Below are positions 41,398 through 50,200 of a stretch of 64,000 nt of DNA, one piece after another. Source of the stretch: an uncultured Bacteroidales bacterium (GTDB lineage Bacteria > Bacteroidota > Bacteroidia > Bacteroidales > Paludibacteraceae); the NCBI GenBank assembly GCA_902765485.1, contig CACWZZ010000001.1, positions 154,629 to 218,628 on the forward strand, written 5' to 3'. The notes below the pieces were generated by a model, which was not told the DNA's origin, did not search any database, and saw only the letters and a list, made by a program, of their open reading frames with translations. The first letter of the stretch is position 1; every line of letters begins with the position of its first letter. Position numbers and translations under genes: made by a program.

Positions 41398-42387
41398 TTA
41401 AGGCACCTGAACGGTATTTAATACTTCCGTGACAATATCCTCCGTCGTCATATTATTCGCCTCGGCTTCGTACGTCAGGCCGATTCGGTGTCTCAGCACG
41501 TCGTAGCAAACGGCACGCACATCCTCCGGCGTCACGTACCCTCTCCTATGAATAAACGCGTACGCGCGCGCAGCTTTCGCGAGGTTGATAGAAGCACGAG
41601 GACTGCCGCCGAAAGCGATCATCTGCTTCAACTCCTTCAGTCCGTACTCTTCCGGCTGGCGGGTCGCAAACACAATATCGACGATATATTTCTCGATTTT
41701 CTCATCCAGATAAACCTCCTCGACCACCTTGCGCGCCTTGATAATATCCGCTGTGCTCAAGATCGGCAGAACGGTCTTCTTCTCGCTCGCAATGTTCTGA
41801 CGGATGATCGCCTGCTCCTCCTCTTTCTTCGGGTAACCGATCACCACTTTCAGCATGAAACGGTCGGTCTGTGCTTCCGGCAGAGGATAAGTTCCTTCCT
41901 GCTCGATCGGGTTCTGGGTCGCCAAAACGAGGAACGGATCGTCCAATTTGAAGGTCTGTTCGCCGATCGTCACTTGACGCTCCTGCATCGCCTCTAACAG
42001 AGCGCTCTGCACTTTCGCTGGAGCACGGTTGATCTCGTCTGCTAACACAAAATTAGCGAAGATAGGACCTCTCTTGATCTTGAATTCTTCGCTTTTTTGG
42101 CTGTAAATCTGTGTACCAAGCACGTCGGCTGGCAGCAGATCCGGCGTAAACTGAATACGACTGAAATCCGCCTTGATCAGATCGCTTAATGTCTTAATTG
42201 CTAAAGTCTTAGCCAAGCCCGGCACTCCTTCCAACAATATATGCCCGTCACTCAGCAGACCGATTAGCAAACTCTCTACGAGGTGCTTCTGACCCACGAT
42301 TACTTGGTTCATGCCCATCGTCAGGGCATCCACAAAAGAACTCTCGCGCTCCACGCGCTCTTGCAATTCTCTAATATCTACTTGCAT
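41398..42387 (-). CDS. moxR: MoxR-family AAA+ ATPase
   Basis: The 329-residue cytoplasmic ATPase has Walker A GVPGLAKT (54-61), Walker B VLADEINRAPAKVQSALLEA, and the sensor region DPFLVLATQNPIEQEGTYPLPEAQ. MoxR ATPases act as chaperones that help assemble or activate VWA-domain proteins, here the DUF58, BatA and BatB proteins. It is the first gene of the minus-strand operon, which runs without a clear terminator to 34042. Confidence 0.95.
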   Translation of the reverse strand: MQVDIRELQERVERESSFVDALTMGMNQVIVGQKHLVESLLIGLLSDGHILLEGVPGLAKTLAIKTLSDLIKADFSRIQFTPDLLPADVLGTQIYSQKSEEFKIKRGPIFANFVLADEINRAPAKVQSALLEAMQERQVTIGEQTFKLDDPFLVLATQNPIEQEGTYPLPEAQTDRFMLKVVIGYPKKEEEQAIIRQNIASEKKTVLPILSTADIIKARKVVEEVYLDEKIEKYIVDIVFATRQPEEYGLKELKQMIAFGGSPRASINLAKAARAYAFIHRRGYVTPEDVRAVCYDVLRHRIGLTYEAEANNMTTEDIVTEVLNTVQVP

Positions 42388-42480
42388 CTTTATATATTTT
42401 TTTTAAATTTTTCTTTGTCTTGTTCTCGCCGCGTCAGCGTCGAGTTCTCTCTTGCTGTCGATAGTTCGATAGCTCGATTT

Positions 42481-42494
42481 ACCGATAAATCGGT
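42481..42494. promoter_or_regulatory. Perfect palindrome, possible operator of the moxR-bat operon
   Basis: ACCGATAAATCGGT is an exact inverted repeat about 100 bases upstream of the moxR start, next to the related CGATAGTTCGATAGCTCGAT. It has the size and symmetry of a dimeric regulator site; no regulator is identified. Confidence 0.4.
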
Positions 42495-42542
42495 ATCAAA
42501 AACTGTGCCATTTCTTATATTTCAAAAAAAATCTCTCCAAAA

Positions 42543-42574
42543 TTTGCATATATCAAAAAAAAGTAGTATCTTTG
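42543..42574 (+). promoter_or_regulatory. Distal promoter of the 42784 gene
   Basis: TTTG at 42543-42546 and TATCTTTG at 42567-42574, spacer 20 bases. Confidence 0.65.
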
Positions 42575-42603
42575 CACAACTTTTCTAAAAAATGTGCCAA
42601 ACT

Positions 42604-42635
42604 CTTGCGCATTCCAAATTTTTTTACTACCTTTG
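42604..42635 (+). promoter_or_regulatory. Proximal promoter of the 42784 gene
   Basis: CTTG at 42604-42607 and TACCTTTG at 42628-42635, spacer 20 bases; the start would fall near 42642, just before the 11-base repeats. Confidence 0.6.
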
Positions 42636-42645
42636 TGCCCGAATT

Positions 42646-42705
42646 AGTGCGTGATAAGTGCGAGATAAGTGGGAGATAAGTGCGCGATAAGTGCATGATA
42701 ATCGG
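42646..42705 (+). repeat. 11-base tandem repeat, unit GATAAGTGCGN
   Basis: Five imperfect copies of an 11-base unit (GTGATAAGTGC, GAGATAAGTGG, GAGATAAGTGC, GCGATAAGTGC, ATGATAATCGG) lie in the leader of the 42784 gene. Confidence 0.85.
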
Positions 42706-42783
42706 GGTACGTTGCTATAAGATCACTATCCGCTACACATCCGCCAACACCTAATCGGTTAATAATTTTCAAATTCGCGATAT

Positions 42784-43212
42784 ATGGCAAGAATCAAACA
42801 CACTCCCGACATTGAGGAAATCAGAGGAGCCCGAGGTGGACTCGTTGAGCGCCGCAAGACCTTCTACAACTACGATGGTACGGTGGCACGAGAGGGACGT
42901 CTGGAGGCGTACACTCCGAGACCCCGTAACTACCAAGCCAACCCCGTTCTGGCGCGCGAAAGGGCGAACCAGACCGCTTTCGGACAAGCCTCCCATCTCG
43001 CGCAAGAGTTCATCGACGCCCTTAGAAACAAAACACCCCTCCCGCCCGATAAACAGGCACTTCTGGACTCTTATGTGGCGCGTTTTAATGCCCAACTCAA
43101 AGGCACTCCCGATCCTATTGCGCCCAAGGACAGGCAAGGCAATCACACGATCTATGCCCGCATAGATAATTTCATCCGTGCTATCCTCCGCAAAGAGCCC
43201 CCAACCCTTTGA
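42784..43212 (+). CDS. Conserved-looking small hypothetical protein
   Basis: The 142-residue product is soluble, basic and without signal peptide: MARIKHTPDIEEIRGARGG opens it and HTIYARIDNFIRAILRKEP closes it. Two promoters and a repeat-containing leader precede it, so it is likely expressed on its own. I do not recognise a family. The Pro/Asn-rich middle (PRPRNYQANPVLARERANQT) suggests an extended segment. Confidence 0.65.
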   Translation: MARIKHTPDIEEIRGARGGLVERRKTFYNYDGTVAREGRLEAYTPRPRNYQANPVLARERANQTAFGQASHLAQEFIDALRNKTPLPPDKQALLDSYVARFNAQLKGTPDPIAPKDRQGNHTIYARIDNFIRAILRKEPPTL

Positions 43213-43269
43213 TCTCCTCCGCCTGGAAAGGCAAAAAACAAAATCCCAACTATTTTCCCAACCCCGAAA

Positions 43270-43301
43270 TTTGCATATATCTTTAAAAAGCACTACCTTT
43301 G
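43270..43301 (+). promoter_or_regulatory. Promoter of the rSAM/lipoprotein operon
   Basis: TTTG at 43270-43273 and TACCTTTG at 43294-43301 with a 20-base spacer; the start falls about 20 bases before the first gene. Confidence 0.75.
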
Positions 43302-43327
43302 CACTGGATTTCAAAACACCAACTATT

Positions 43328-43534
43328 ATGCGCAAACTGATTGACACATTCCTCCGACTCGGCATCAAACTCTGCCTGTTTACCGGCGTGGCATTCACCT
43401 TCGCTGCCTGCTATGGACCGGCTCCGGAAAGAAATTGGAAGTACGAACCGGACTTTCAAGAAGACCAACAGAAAATGGAGCAGCAACTCCGTTCCGTTGC
43501 AAACGACACATCCGATAATAATGAATCATTATGA
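43328..43534 (+). CDS. Small putative lipoprotein of the rSAM operon (first gene)
   Basis: The 68-residue product has a lipoprotein signal (LCLFTGVAFTFAAC, Cys near 27) and a short mature part opening CYGPAPERNWKYEPDF and ending in an acidic, Gln-rich tail. It is too small for a folded enzyme. Its place at the head of a radical-SAM/lipoprotein operon, with a four-base overlap into the next lipoprotein gene, suggests a substrate peptide or an accessory. The start was chosen at 43328 because the promoter at 43294 lies inside any longer version. Confidence 0.7.
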   Translation: MRKLIDTFLRLGIKLCLFTGVAFTFAACYGPAPERNWKYEPDFQEDQQKMEQQLRSVANDTSDNNESL

Positions 43535-43713
43535 GAAAGAAACTTTTAACTCGCACAAACGCCTTCTTGGGCGCGGCAATCCTGTCCCTGCTGGGACTCA
43601 GCGGTTGCAAGGAACCCTTGGTTAAGTACGGCACTCCCGATCCTATACCGATGTACGGAACCCCGACTCCGGAGGAGGTCGTAGAAACCCCTCAATCGCC
43701 GGTGAACGACTGA
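43531..43713 (+). CDS. Tiny lipoprotein with duplicated YGTP motif
   Basis: The 60-residue product has a lipoprotein signal (LGAAILSLLGLSGC, Cys 26) and only 34 mature residues: KEPLVKYGTPDPIPMYGTP and an acidic Pro-rich end. The YGTP pair resembles the N-terminal motif of rSAM-associated lipoproteins (TIGR04134-type) that normally precedes a beta-sandwich domain, which is missing here. It overlaps both neighbours (ATGA before, TGATG after). I consider it the best candidate for the modified substrate of the radical SAM enzyme encoded four genes later. Confidence 0.7.
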   Translation: MRKKLLTRTNAFLGAAILSLLGLSGCKEPLVKYGTPDPIPMYGTPTPEEVVETPQSPVND

Positions 43714-45020
43714 TGCGCGCGCATCGTCAAATAGGATTCCTCTCTCTCTTTCTCGTGCTGTCGGTGGCTTGTGCTTCGCCGACAGCCGAGTCGTATTATC
43801 TCCAAGGCAAACAACTCCGCGAAGCTAACCGGCCGGTCGAAGCCATGCAGGCTTTTCTCTCCGCCGTGCGTGTTCCGTCCGATGAGTTTGCCGTCAAAGG
43901 ACGCGCGTACAGCAACATGGCTACCATGTGCCGGATAGGCGAACAGCACGAACTCGCCTTCGATCTCTACCGCCAATCCCTCAATCAGTTCGTAGCCGCC
44001 GAAGACACCCTTGCGCAAGCCTTCGCGCTCAACAATATGGCGTGGGAAAAAGCAGTCCTTGCGGACAAACAAACCGCCTTTCAGCTTCTCGATTCAGCCC
44101 TTGCCCTCTCGTCCTCCGAAGCCGTACAGACCAAAGTCCTCGAATCTCGTGCCGCCGCTTGTCTCTATGCCGACGAATACGACTCCGTCCTCTTTTATAC
44201 CGCCCAAAAGCCCGCGCACGCTTCCACCCCAATTTCCGCGCACGCTTCCACCCCGATGCCCGCGCTCGACTCCTCCTCAACGTCCGCGCTCGACTCCGCC
44301 CAAACATCCTCTCCCTATTTTGCCATTCTTCGTGCGCAGGCATATACCTTCCTGAACCACAAGGACTCCGCGCTCTTCTATGCCCGCCAGGTCCTCGCCG
44401 AAACGGACAATCCCCGCTATCTGGATGATGCCTATTATATCCTCACCCATTGTGACTCAACGGCAGCGGCAGACGACATTCGCGACTTAGCCTCCGCACG
44501 CACGGATCTCCGGCGTTCGCTGGAACGTAACGACCCCGAATGGATCGAAGCCATGCTCCTTGCCCGGCAAGCCCTTGAGCCTTATTCGCCGCCTCTGAAA
44601 CCCCAAACGGTCTTCGCGCTTATTGCCTCTGCAATACTGCTTCTTTTGGCTCTTGCCGTGTGGCTCTATCTCCGTTCCCGACGCCGAGAGAATGCCTTGG
44701 ACGCCCAATGCCGCCTTCTCCGACAATCGCCGGACATCCGCTCGGAGCTCCAATGGAATGACTACCGCCAATTCTCTGCTCTCTGCAACAAACTGCTGTC
44801 CGGCATCGTCTCCAAACTGGAGCAGAGAGGACTTCCGGAGCGTGACATCCGCATTTGTGTGCTCGTCCTCATCGGCTTCTCCTATGCCGAAATGGCGCAG
44901 ATCCTCTTCCGCGCAGAGAACGGCATAGGAAAAGACAAATACCTCATAGCCAAGCGGCTTGGTGTGAGCGCCAAACAACTGCAAGAAACCTTGCGATCGA
45001 TTGCCAACAGCCATGCCTAA
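43713..45020 (+). CDS. TPR sensor with membrane span and HTH-like C-terminus
   Basis: The 435-residue product has a lipoprotein-like or signal N-terminus (LFLVLSVACAS) and TPR repeats (about 25-290), interrupted by a Ser/Thr/Pro-rich insert with duplicated HASTP and ALDS units (about 170-200). One membrane span follows (about 300-322). A cytoplasmic C-terminal domain contains DIRICVLVLIGFSYAEMAQILF and KDKYLIAKRLGVSAKQLQETL, the layout of LuxR-like HTH in Bacteroidota TPR regulators. This would be a membrane-bound transcription regulator sensing the periplasm. The start overlaps the previous stop (TGATG). Confidence 0.72.
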   Translation: MRAHRQIGFLSLFLVLSVACASPTAESYYLQGKQLREANRPVEAMQAFLSAVRVPSDEFAVKGRAYSNMATMCRIGEQHELAFDLYRQSLNQFVAAEDTLAQAFALNNMAWEKAVLADKQTAFQLLDSALALSSSEAVQTKVLESRAAACLYADEYDSVLFYTAQKPAHASTPISAHASTPMPALDSSSTSALDSAQTSSPYFAILRAQAYTFLNHKDSALFYARQVLAETDNPRYLDDAYYILTHCDSTAAADDIRDLASARTDLRRSLERNDPEWIEAMLLARQALEPYSPPLKPQTVFALIASAILLLLALAVWLYLRSRRRENALDAQCRLLRQSPDIRSELQWNDYRQFSALCNKLLSGIVSKLEQRGLPERDIRICVLVLIGFSYAEMAQILFRAENGIGKDKYLIAKRLGVSAKQLQETLRSIANSHA

Positions 45021-45531
45021 ACGTCTCATTTTCATAGTGTTCCTTTGCTTCGTCTCTTTCTCCATCTGGGCGAACGACACGATCTCTATACCGCTGAAGA
45101 TGTCGTTTTTTACCTATATGCCGATGGACGGACCGACCGGCAGCACACCCGATCCCACCGACCCGAACCAGTTCCGGGCGTCCCTGACAGGAAACAACCT
45201 TTTCATCCAAACCCAATCCGACGCGGTCTCCTTTGTGGGCATTCAGCGGACATCGGATTCGTGGCAGAGCGAAGAATATTTCTCCGCCCTCAGTTATGAC
45301 TCCCTCTCTTGCCCGATCACGCAAACAGGGCTGTACACCATTCGGATCGGCTGCTGGAAAACCAATTTTATCGGACGTCTGGAGGTTCGATCCATCCTCC
45401 TTACCGACCTCAACGGACATTATATTAGAAACTCCATTCCCCAATGGTCGGAACTCCCGCCGGGAGTATATATCCTCCGCGTGGAGACATCATTAGGTAC
45501 CACAAGCTCTAAATTTTATAAACGGCTATGA
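45013..45531 (+). CDS. Secreted beta-sandwich protein, DUF3244-like
   Basis: The 172-residue product has a signal peptide (RLIFIVFLCFVSFSIWA) and a beta-rich mature part that ends in LPPGVYILRVETSLGTTSSKFYKRL. This is the closing pattern (P-x-G-x-Y-x-x-x-x-x-T...KF) of DUF3244 and related Bacteroidota envelope domains. The ATG at 45013 overlaps the previous stop by eight bases. It is co-translated with the rSAM/lipoprotein genes; the function is unknown. Confidence 0.68.
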   Translation: MPKRLIFIVFLCFVSFSIWANDTISIPLKMSFFTYMPMDGPTGSTPDPTDPNQFRASLTGNNLFIQTQSDAVSFVGIQRTSDSWQSEEYFSALSYDSLSCPITQTGLYTIRIGCWKTNFIGRLEVRSILLTDLNGHYIRNSIPQWSELPPGVYILRVETSLGTTSSKFYKRL

Positions 45532-45986
45532 AAAAACATCTTCTGACACCATGGCTTTTATGCCTGATAGCGTTTGCCTTCTTCGGCTGTGCTGCGAATA
45601 GAAGTGACAATCCGAACGCCTTTGGTCCGGACGAACCGGACGGGCTGCCGCGGATGGTCATTTCCGGTGTCGTCCGAAATACACAGAGCGAACCGCTCAG
45701 CGGAATACGGATCGATCTGGAAACAAAAGACCCGCAACCGGCGGCTTCGTATAACTATGCCCTTACGGACTCGAAAGGCGCCTATACTATCATCCGCTAT
45801 CGCGGACATGAACAGCCGGATTCGCTCACGCTCTACGCTTCCGATCCTGCCGGAATGTATCTGCCGCAGCAACTCTCTGCGCCGGTCACGTACGACTCCG
45901 CGTATCTCGCTTCGCAACATGCGAAAGTGCCTTATAACGCCTTCGTAAATGCCGATTTTATATTAGAAACTAACACCTCTGAATAA
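45528..45986 (+). CDS. rSAM-associated lipoprotein with carboxypeptidase-regulatory-like domain
   Basis: The 152-residue product has a lipoprotein signal (FAFFGC, Cys near 21) and a single CarboxypepD_reg-like beta sandwich (ISGVVRNTQSEPLSGIRIDLETK ... ALTDSKGAYTIIRY). This matches the lipoproteins that accompany TIGR04133-type radical SAM enzymes. The start overlaps the previous stop by four bases, and the stop overlaps the radical SAM start by one (TAATG). It is probably located in the periplasm or outer membrane. Confidence 0.78.
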   Translation: MKKHLLTPWLLCLIAFAFFGCAANRSDNPNAFGPDEPDGLPRMVISGVVRNTQSEPLSGIRIDLETKDPQPAASYNYALTDSKGAYTIIRYRGHEQPDSLTLYASDPAGMYLPQQLSAPVTYDSAYLASQHAKVPYNAFVNADFILETNTSE

Positions 45987-47062
45987 TGAAACTTCGTTTG
46001 AAATTAGCACTCTGGCTGGAGTCTATCCGCCGCCGTAACCTCAAGGAACTGCACCCTCTTCGCCAGCTCTTTTGGGAATCCACGCTCCGTTGTAATGTCC
46101 ATTGCCTCCATTGTGGCAGCGATTGTATCGCTTCGGTCGAGACACCCGATATGCCTGCCGAAGATTTCCTCCATGTCATAGACACAGAGGTCACTCCGCA
46201 CGTCAATCCCCACGAAGTTTTAATCATCATTTCCGGCGGCGAACCTCTTATGCGCAAAGACCTCGCCGACATAGGACGGGCTCTTAAATCGCGCGGCTAC
46301 CCTTGGGGAATGGTCACAAACGGCTTGGCACTCACCCAAGAGCGCTTCGACGAACTCGTCTCAGCCGGACTCCGTTCTATTACGGTCTCTTGCGACGGAC
46401 TAGAAAAAGACCATGTTTGGCTTCGCCAACACCCGCTTGCTTTCGAAGGTGCCACCCGTGCCATCAAGTTAATTATTGATCACAATACTTCTACTTCCTC
46501 CCTCGCTTTCGATGTCGTCACGTGTGTGAACCAGCGCACGATAGACCATTTGCCGGAGATCCGCGACATGCTCTGGTCGCTCGGCGTGCGAGACTGGCGT
46601 GTCTTTGGCATTGACCCGATGGGGCGCGCTGCCTCCAACCCCGAACTCCTACTGACCGACGAACAGTTCCGATACCTTATGGATTTTATCGTCTCCGAGC
46701 GCGAAGCCGGACGCCATGTCTCTTATTCCTGCGAAGGCTATCTCGGCACGTACGAAGGGCGTGTCCGCGACCACCTCTACCAATGTGCCGCAGGGATCTC
46801 GATTGCTTCAATCCTCATTGACGGCTCTATCTCTGCGTGCACCTCCATCCGCGGCAAGTATTACCAAGGTAATATCTACCGCGATTCCTTCTGGTCCGTC
46901 TGGGAACACGGCTTCAAACCTTACCGCGATCGCACATGGATGAAGCAGTCTGAACCCTGCAAGGATTGCAAGGCGTGGACCTTCTGTGAAGGCAACGGTA
47001 TGCACCTTCGCCGTGAAGACGGTTCGCTCATGCTTTGCCATCTCCATAGACTCAGACAATAA
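45986..47062 (+). CDS. Radical SAM/SPASM enzyme of an rSAM/lipoprotein system
   Basis: The 358-residue product has the radical SAM cluster motif CNVHCLHC (Cys 36, 40, 43), the GGE-type motif IISGGEPLMRKDL and a C-terminal SPASM-like domain with several cysteines (QCAAGISIASILIDG, SEPCKDCKAWTFCEGN). It corresponds to the TIGR04133 family, which always occurs beside a small lipoprotein and is thought to modify a peptide; no product is known. It is the last gene of a six-gene operon in which every junction overlaps. A 10-bp hairpin follows at 47113-47136. Confidence 0.88.
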   Translation: MKLRLKLALWLESIRRRNLKELHPLRQLFWESTLRCNVHCLHCGSDCIASVETPDMPAEDFLHVIDTEVTPHVNPHEVLIIISGGEPLMRKDLADIGRALKSRGYPWGMVTNGLALTQERFDELVSAGLRSITVSCDGLEKDHVWLRQHPLAFEGATRAIKLIIDHNTSTSSLAFDVVTCVNQRTIDHLPEIRDMLWSLGVRDWRVFGIDPMGRAASNPELLLTDEQFRYLMDFIVSEREAGRHVSYSCEGYLGTYEGRVRDHLYQCAAGISIASILIDGSISACTSIRGKYYQGNIYRDSFWSVWEHGFKPYRDRTWMKQSEPCKDCKAWTFCEGNGMHLRREDGSLMLCHLHRLRQ

Positions 47063-47112
47063 TACTCAAATTTTGACATTCTTAAAAATAGTAACCTCCT
47101 AAACCCTAATTT

Positions 47113-47136
47113 TAGCCTCGCTCTTATGAGCGGGGC
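47113..47136 (+). terminator. Hairpin after the radical SAM gene
   Basis: AGCCTCGCTC pairs with GAGCGGGGCT around TTAT. The following T-run is interrupted, so termination may be partial. Confidence 0.55.
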
Positions 47137-47169
47137 TTAATAATCGTATATTTTTTAGTAATAAACGCT

Positions 47170-47201
47170 ATTGTGGGCTTGACAAAAAAGCAGTAATTTT
47201 G
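47170..47201 (+). promoter_or_regulatory. Promoter of the giant secreted protein
   Basis: ATTG at 47170-47173 and TAATTTTG at 47194-47201 with a 20-base spacer. A small hairpin (GGGCT...AGCCC, 47217-47234) lies in the leader. Confidence 0.6.
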
Positions 47202-47265
47202 CACCCGATTAAAAATGGGCTCTTTTGAAGCCCAAAACGATAAGAAATTTTAATAGCAAATTAAT

Positions 47266-50200
47266 ATGAGTAAACTTTTCAAAATTTTATTGGTCTGTTT
47301 AGCATGGATGGCGATTCCTTTTGCCGCTCATGCAGATAATTATCAGTTTACCGATTCGGGATTTGAAGACTGGTCGGGAGAGAAATTTGACGGGAATATA
47401 CAGCCTAAATATTGGAATTTCTCCAATGTCGAGCAGATGGGGGTAAAGAAGAACTTTGCTCACCAGACAAATGGGCGTTCCGGTAAAGCGCTGAAAATTC
47501 AGGACCAGTTCGTAGGTGTATTGGGTATCGGAGCTACCTCTCCGGGATACGTGGCGCTGGGGCACCCTTGGGCGTTTGTCTCCAGTCTCAACACGATTGA
47601 GGATGCCACGGCAGGCACGTATGGCGGTATTAGCTGGACGAACAGACCGGACTCGATGGTCGTTTGGATCAAACGGTATTATGATAGCTCTGTTGAAAAT
47701 GCGGCGGGTGACCATACCGCAGATGAGAATTTCAACCTCTTGTACTATGCCTGGAGCGGTACTTCGCGTGCTTCTTCGTTCAAGGCGAAGAACCTCTCTT
47801 GTACCGATGTGTCGGGACCGCATCCGGAATATACCATTGATGAGGAATCCGATATTCGTCAGGCTCTGGACGGCAATGAGTGCGGTACTGCCGTACAAGC
47901 CAACCAGATCGCCGAAGGATGGTATTATGAGAAGAAAGCATACCCCAACTGGACACGGATCGTTGTGCCGATTTATTACTTGAATGACGATGTGCCGGAG
48001 AAATGCAATGTCATCCTATCTGCCGGACGCTATCCTGACTTCCGGGCTAACTCTGGTCAGAATGCCGGAAACTCAATGGACGTGGACGACATCTCGCTGA
48101 TCTATTCCAGTAAGGTGCAAAAGATATACCTCAACAACGGCGTGACCAACAAGGAGTGGAAAGGTTTTGATCCAAACAACACCGATGAGCAGATTTGTTC
48201 ATTAGGCGTGGGAGTTACCCAAATGCCGACGATCTCTTGTGTCCGTGGAGCGGGTTCATTGACCAATACACGGGGCGGAAGAGCGAATTTTCCGGGACGC
48301 CGTTTGACCGATGCGGAATGTACAATCACGTATGGTCAAGTCGACGGCGCACCTACCGTCATTACCGTGCGGGCGGAGGATGGTAGCACTACTACCACCT
48401 ATCGGATCAAGTTTGTCTCGCAGGCAAGTAATAACGCCCGTCTGGCGGACCTGCAGGTGAATGGTCAGACGGTGAATGGCTTTAATGCCTATCTGACGAA
48501 TTACAACGTAGCGCTGCCGTACGGCACGACCGAAGTACCGCAAGTGACTGCCTCTGCGCAGGACGGCTCCGCAACGGTTTCGGTCACTCAGGCTACTTCT
48601 ACCACTGGAACAGCTACGGTCTCTGTGACCGCAGGCGATGGAACGACGACCCAGACTTATACGGTCAATTTCTCGGTAGCGGCATTGACGGATGTGACGC
48701 TGCAGGCGATCTATCTTGACGGCTCGCTCCTGCCGGGTTTCCAACCCTCCAAGTCGAACTACACCGTTTCGCTGCCTTTGGGCACGACAGACGCTCCGGC
48801 GATCACGTGGCAGTCGGCTTATTCGGAGGGAGTGCAGACAATCCAATTACTCAGCAACACCCTTGCCTCCGGCGCACAAGTCCAAGTGTCCATACCCGGC
48901 TCTACGCTCACCAAGACCTATAAGATCACCTACAAGATAGAGGCATCGTCTTATTCCTATCTGGCGGGTATAACGCTGGACGGCGAACCAATAGCGGACT
49001 TCTCTCCGGAGAAAACGGTCTATACCATTACCCTGCCGTTAGGCACGACTGCCCTGCCGGCGATCGGATTCACCAAGGGCGATAACTACCAGACGGTGGA
49101 AATGACGGAAGGCGGCGTGGACGGTACCACCCGTATTGTGGTGACCGCTGCCAGTGGAGCAAAAACCACTTACCGCCTGATCTTCCAAACCGAGAAATCA
49201 GCCAATAATGCCTTGGCAGGCATTGCGCTGGACGGACAGCCTTTGGAGAACTTCCACCCCGACACGCTGAACTATAAGATATCTCTGCCTGCCGGCACGA
49301 AGAACATGCCGACGGTAACCTATATACCCGGAGATAACTACCAGCAGGTGGCTTTGGCGGTCAACCAGTCGCAAATGACAGTCCGTCTGACCGTTACAGC
49401 GGGCAACGGCTCAACGCGGGTGTATATGATCGCATTCGAGGTGGAGAAATCGGCGAATGCACTCCTGCAAATGATCTATTTGAACGGTACTGAATTAGAG
49501 GGCTTTACCCCCGAGCAACTGGACTATTCGCTGGTTTGGAATAGTGCTACCATGCCGCAAGTGACCGTGCTGGCAAATGAGGGACAGAAAATATCCATCG
49601 TTTCGCCCTCTACGTATGGTACTGCGCGCATTATGGTCACACCGGAGGAGGGCACGCCGAATACCTATACGGTGCGTCTCAACTCGGCGGAAGAGGTGGT
49701 CATTCCTGCTTTCCCGATGGATTCCTTCCCTGCTTCATCGGACGCAACGCTGGCTGCGCTATACATCGGTGGAGAGTTATACACTTCGTTCGACCCCGCG
49801 ACCCTCTCATACACCTATCCGTTGCCATGGCGAACCTACCAAGTGCCGGCAGTCATGCCTGTAGCAGCAACGACCGGTCAGACGATCACCGTAGAGCACG
49901 GAGGCATCAACCGTCCTACGCTGATCAAGGTCTTGGCAGAAGACAAACAGACCACTAAGACATATACAATCCATTTCCCCGTTGCCAAATCGAGCAACAC
50001 GGATCTGGCGTCTGTAGAGATTGACGGTGTCAACTTCTCCTTCGATCCGGCGACCAAGACCTACACGGGTCTCGTCCTGCCGTACGGCACGACTGTTGCA
50101 CCATCGCTGACTGTAGAGCGCGCCGAGCCGGAGCAGGCACTCATGATCACCGAAGCACCTCTGGGTCAACCCTCTACGATAGTGGTGACCGCCGAGGATG

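Larger units (their letters stand above)
42388..42783. other. Divergent intergenic region between moxR and the 42784 gene
   Basis: The 396 bases hold no gene. They contain a perfect 14-base palindrome ACCGATAAATCGGT (42481-42494) on the moxR side, two rightward promoters 61 bases apart, and an 11-base tandem repeat at 42646-42705. I could not find a convincing leftward TTTG/TAnnTTTG promoter for moxR. Confidence 0.7.
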
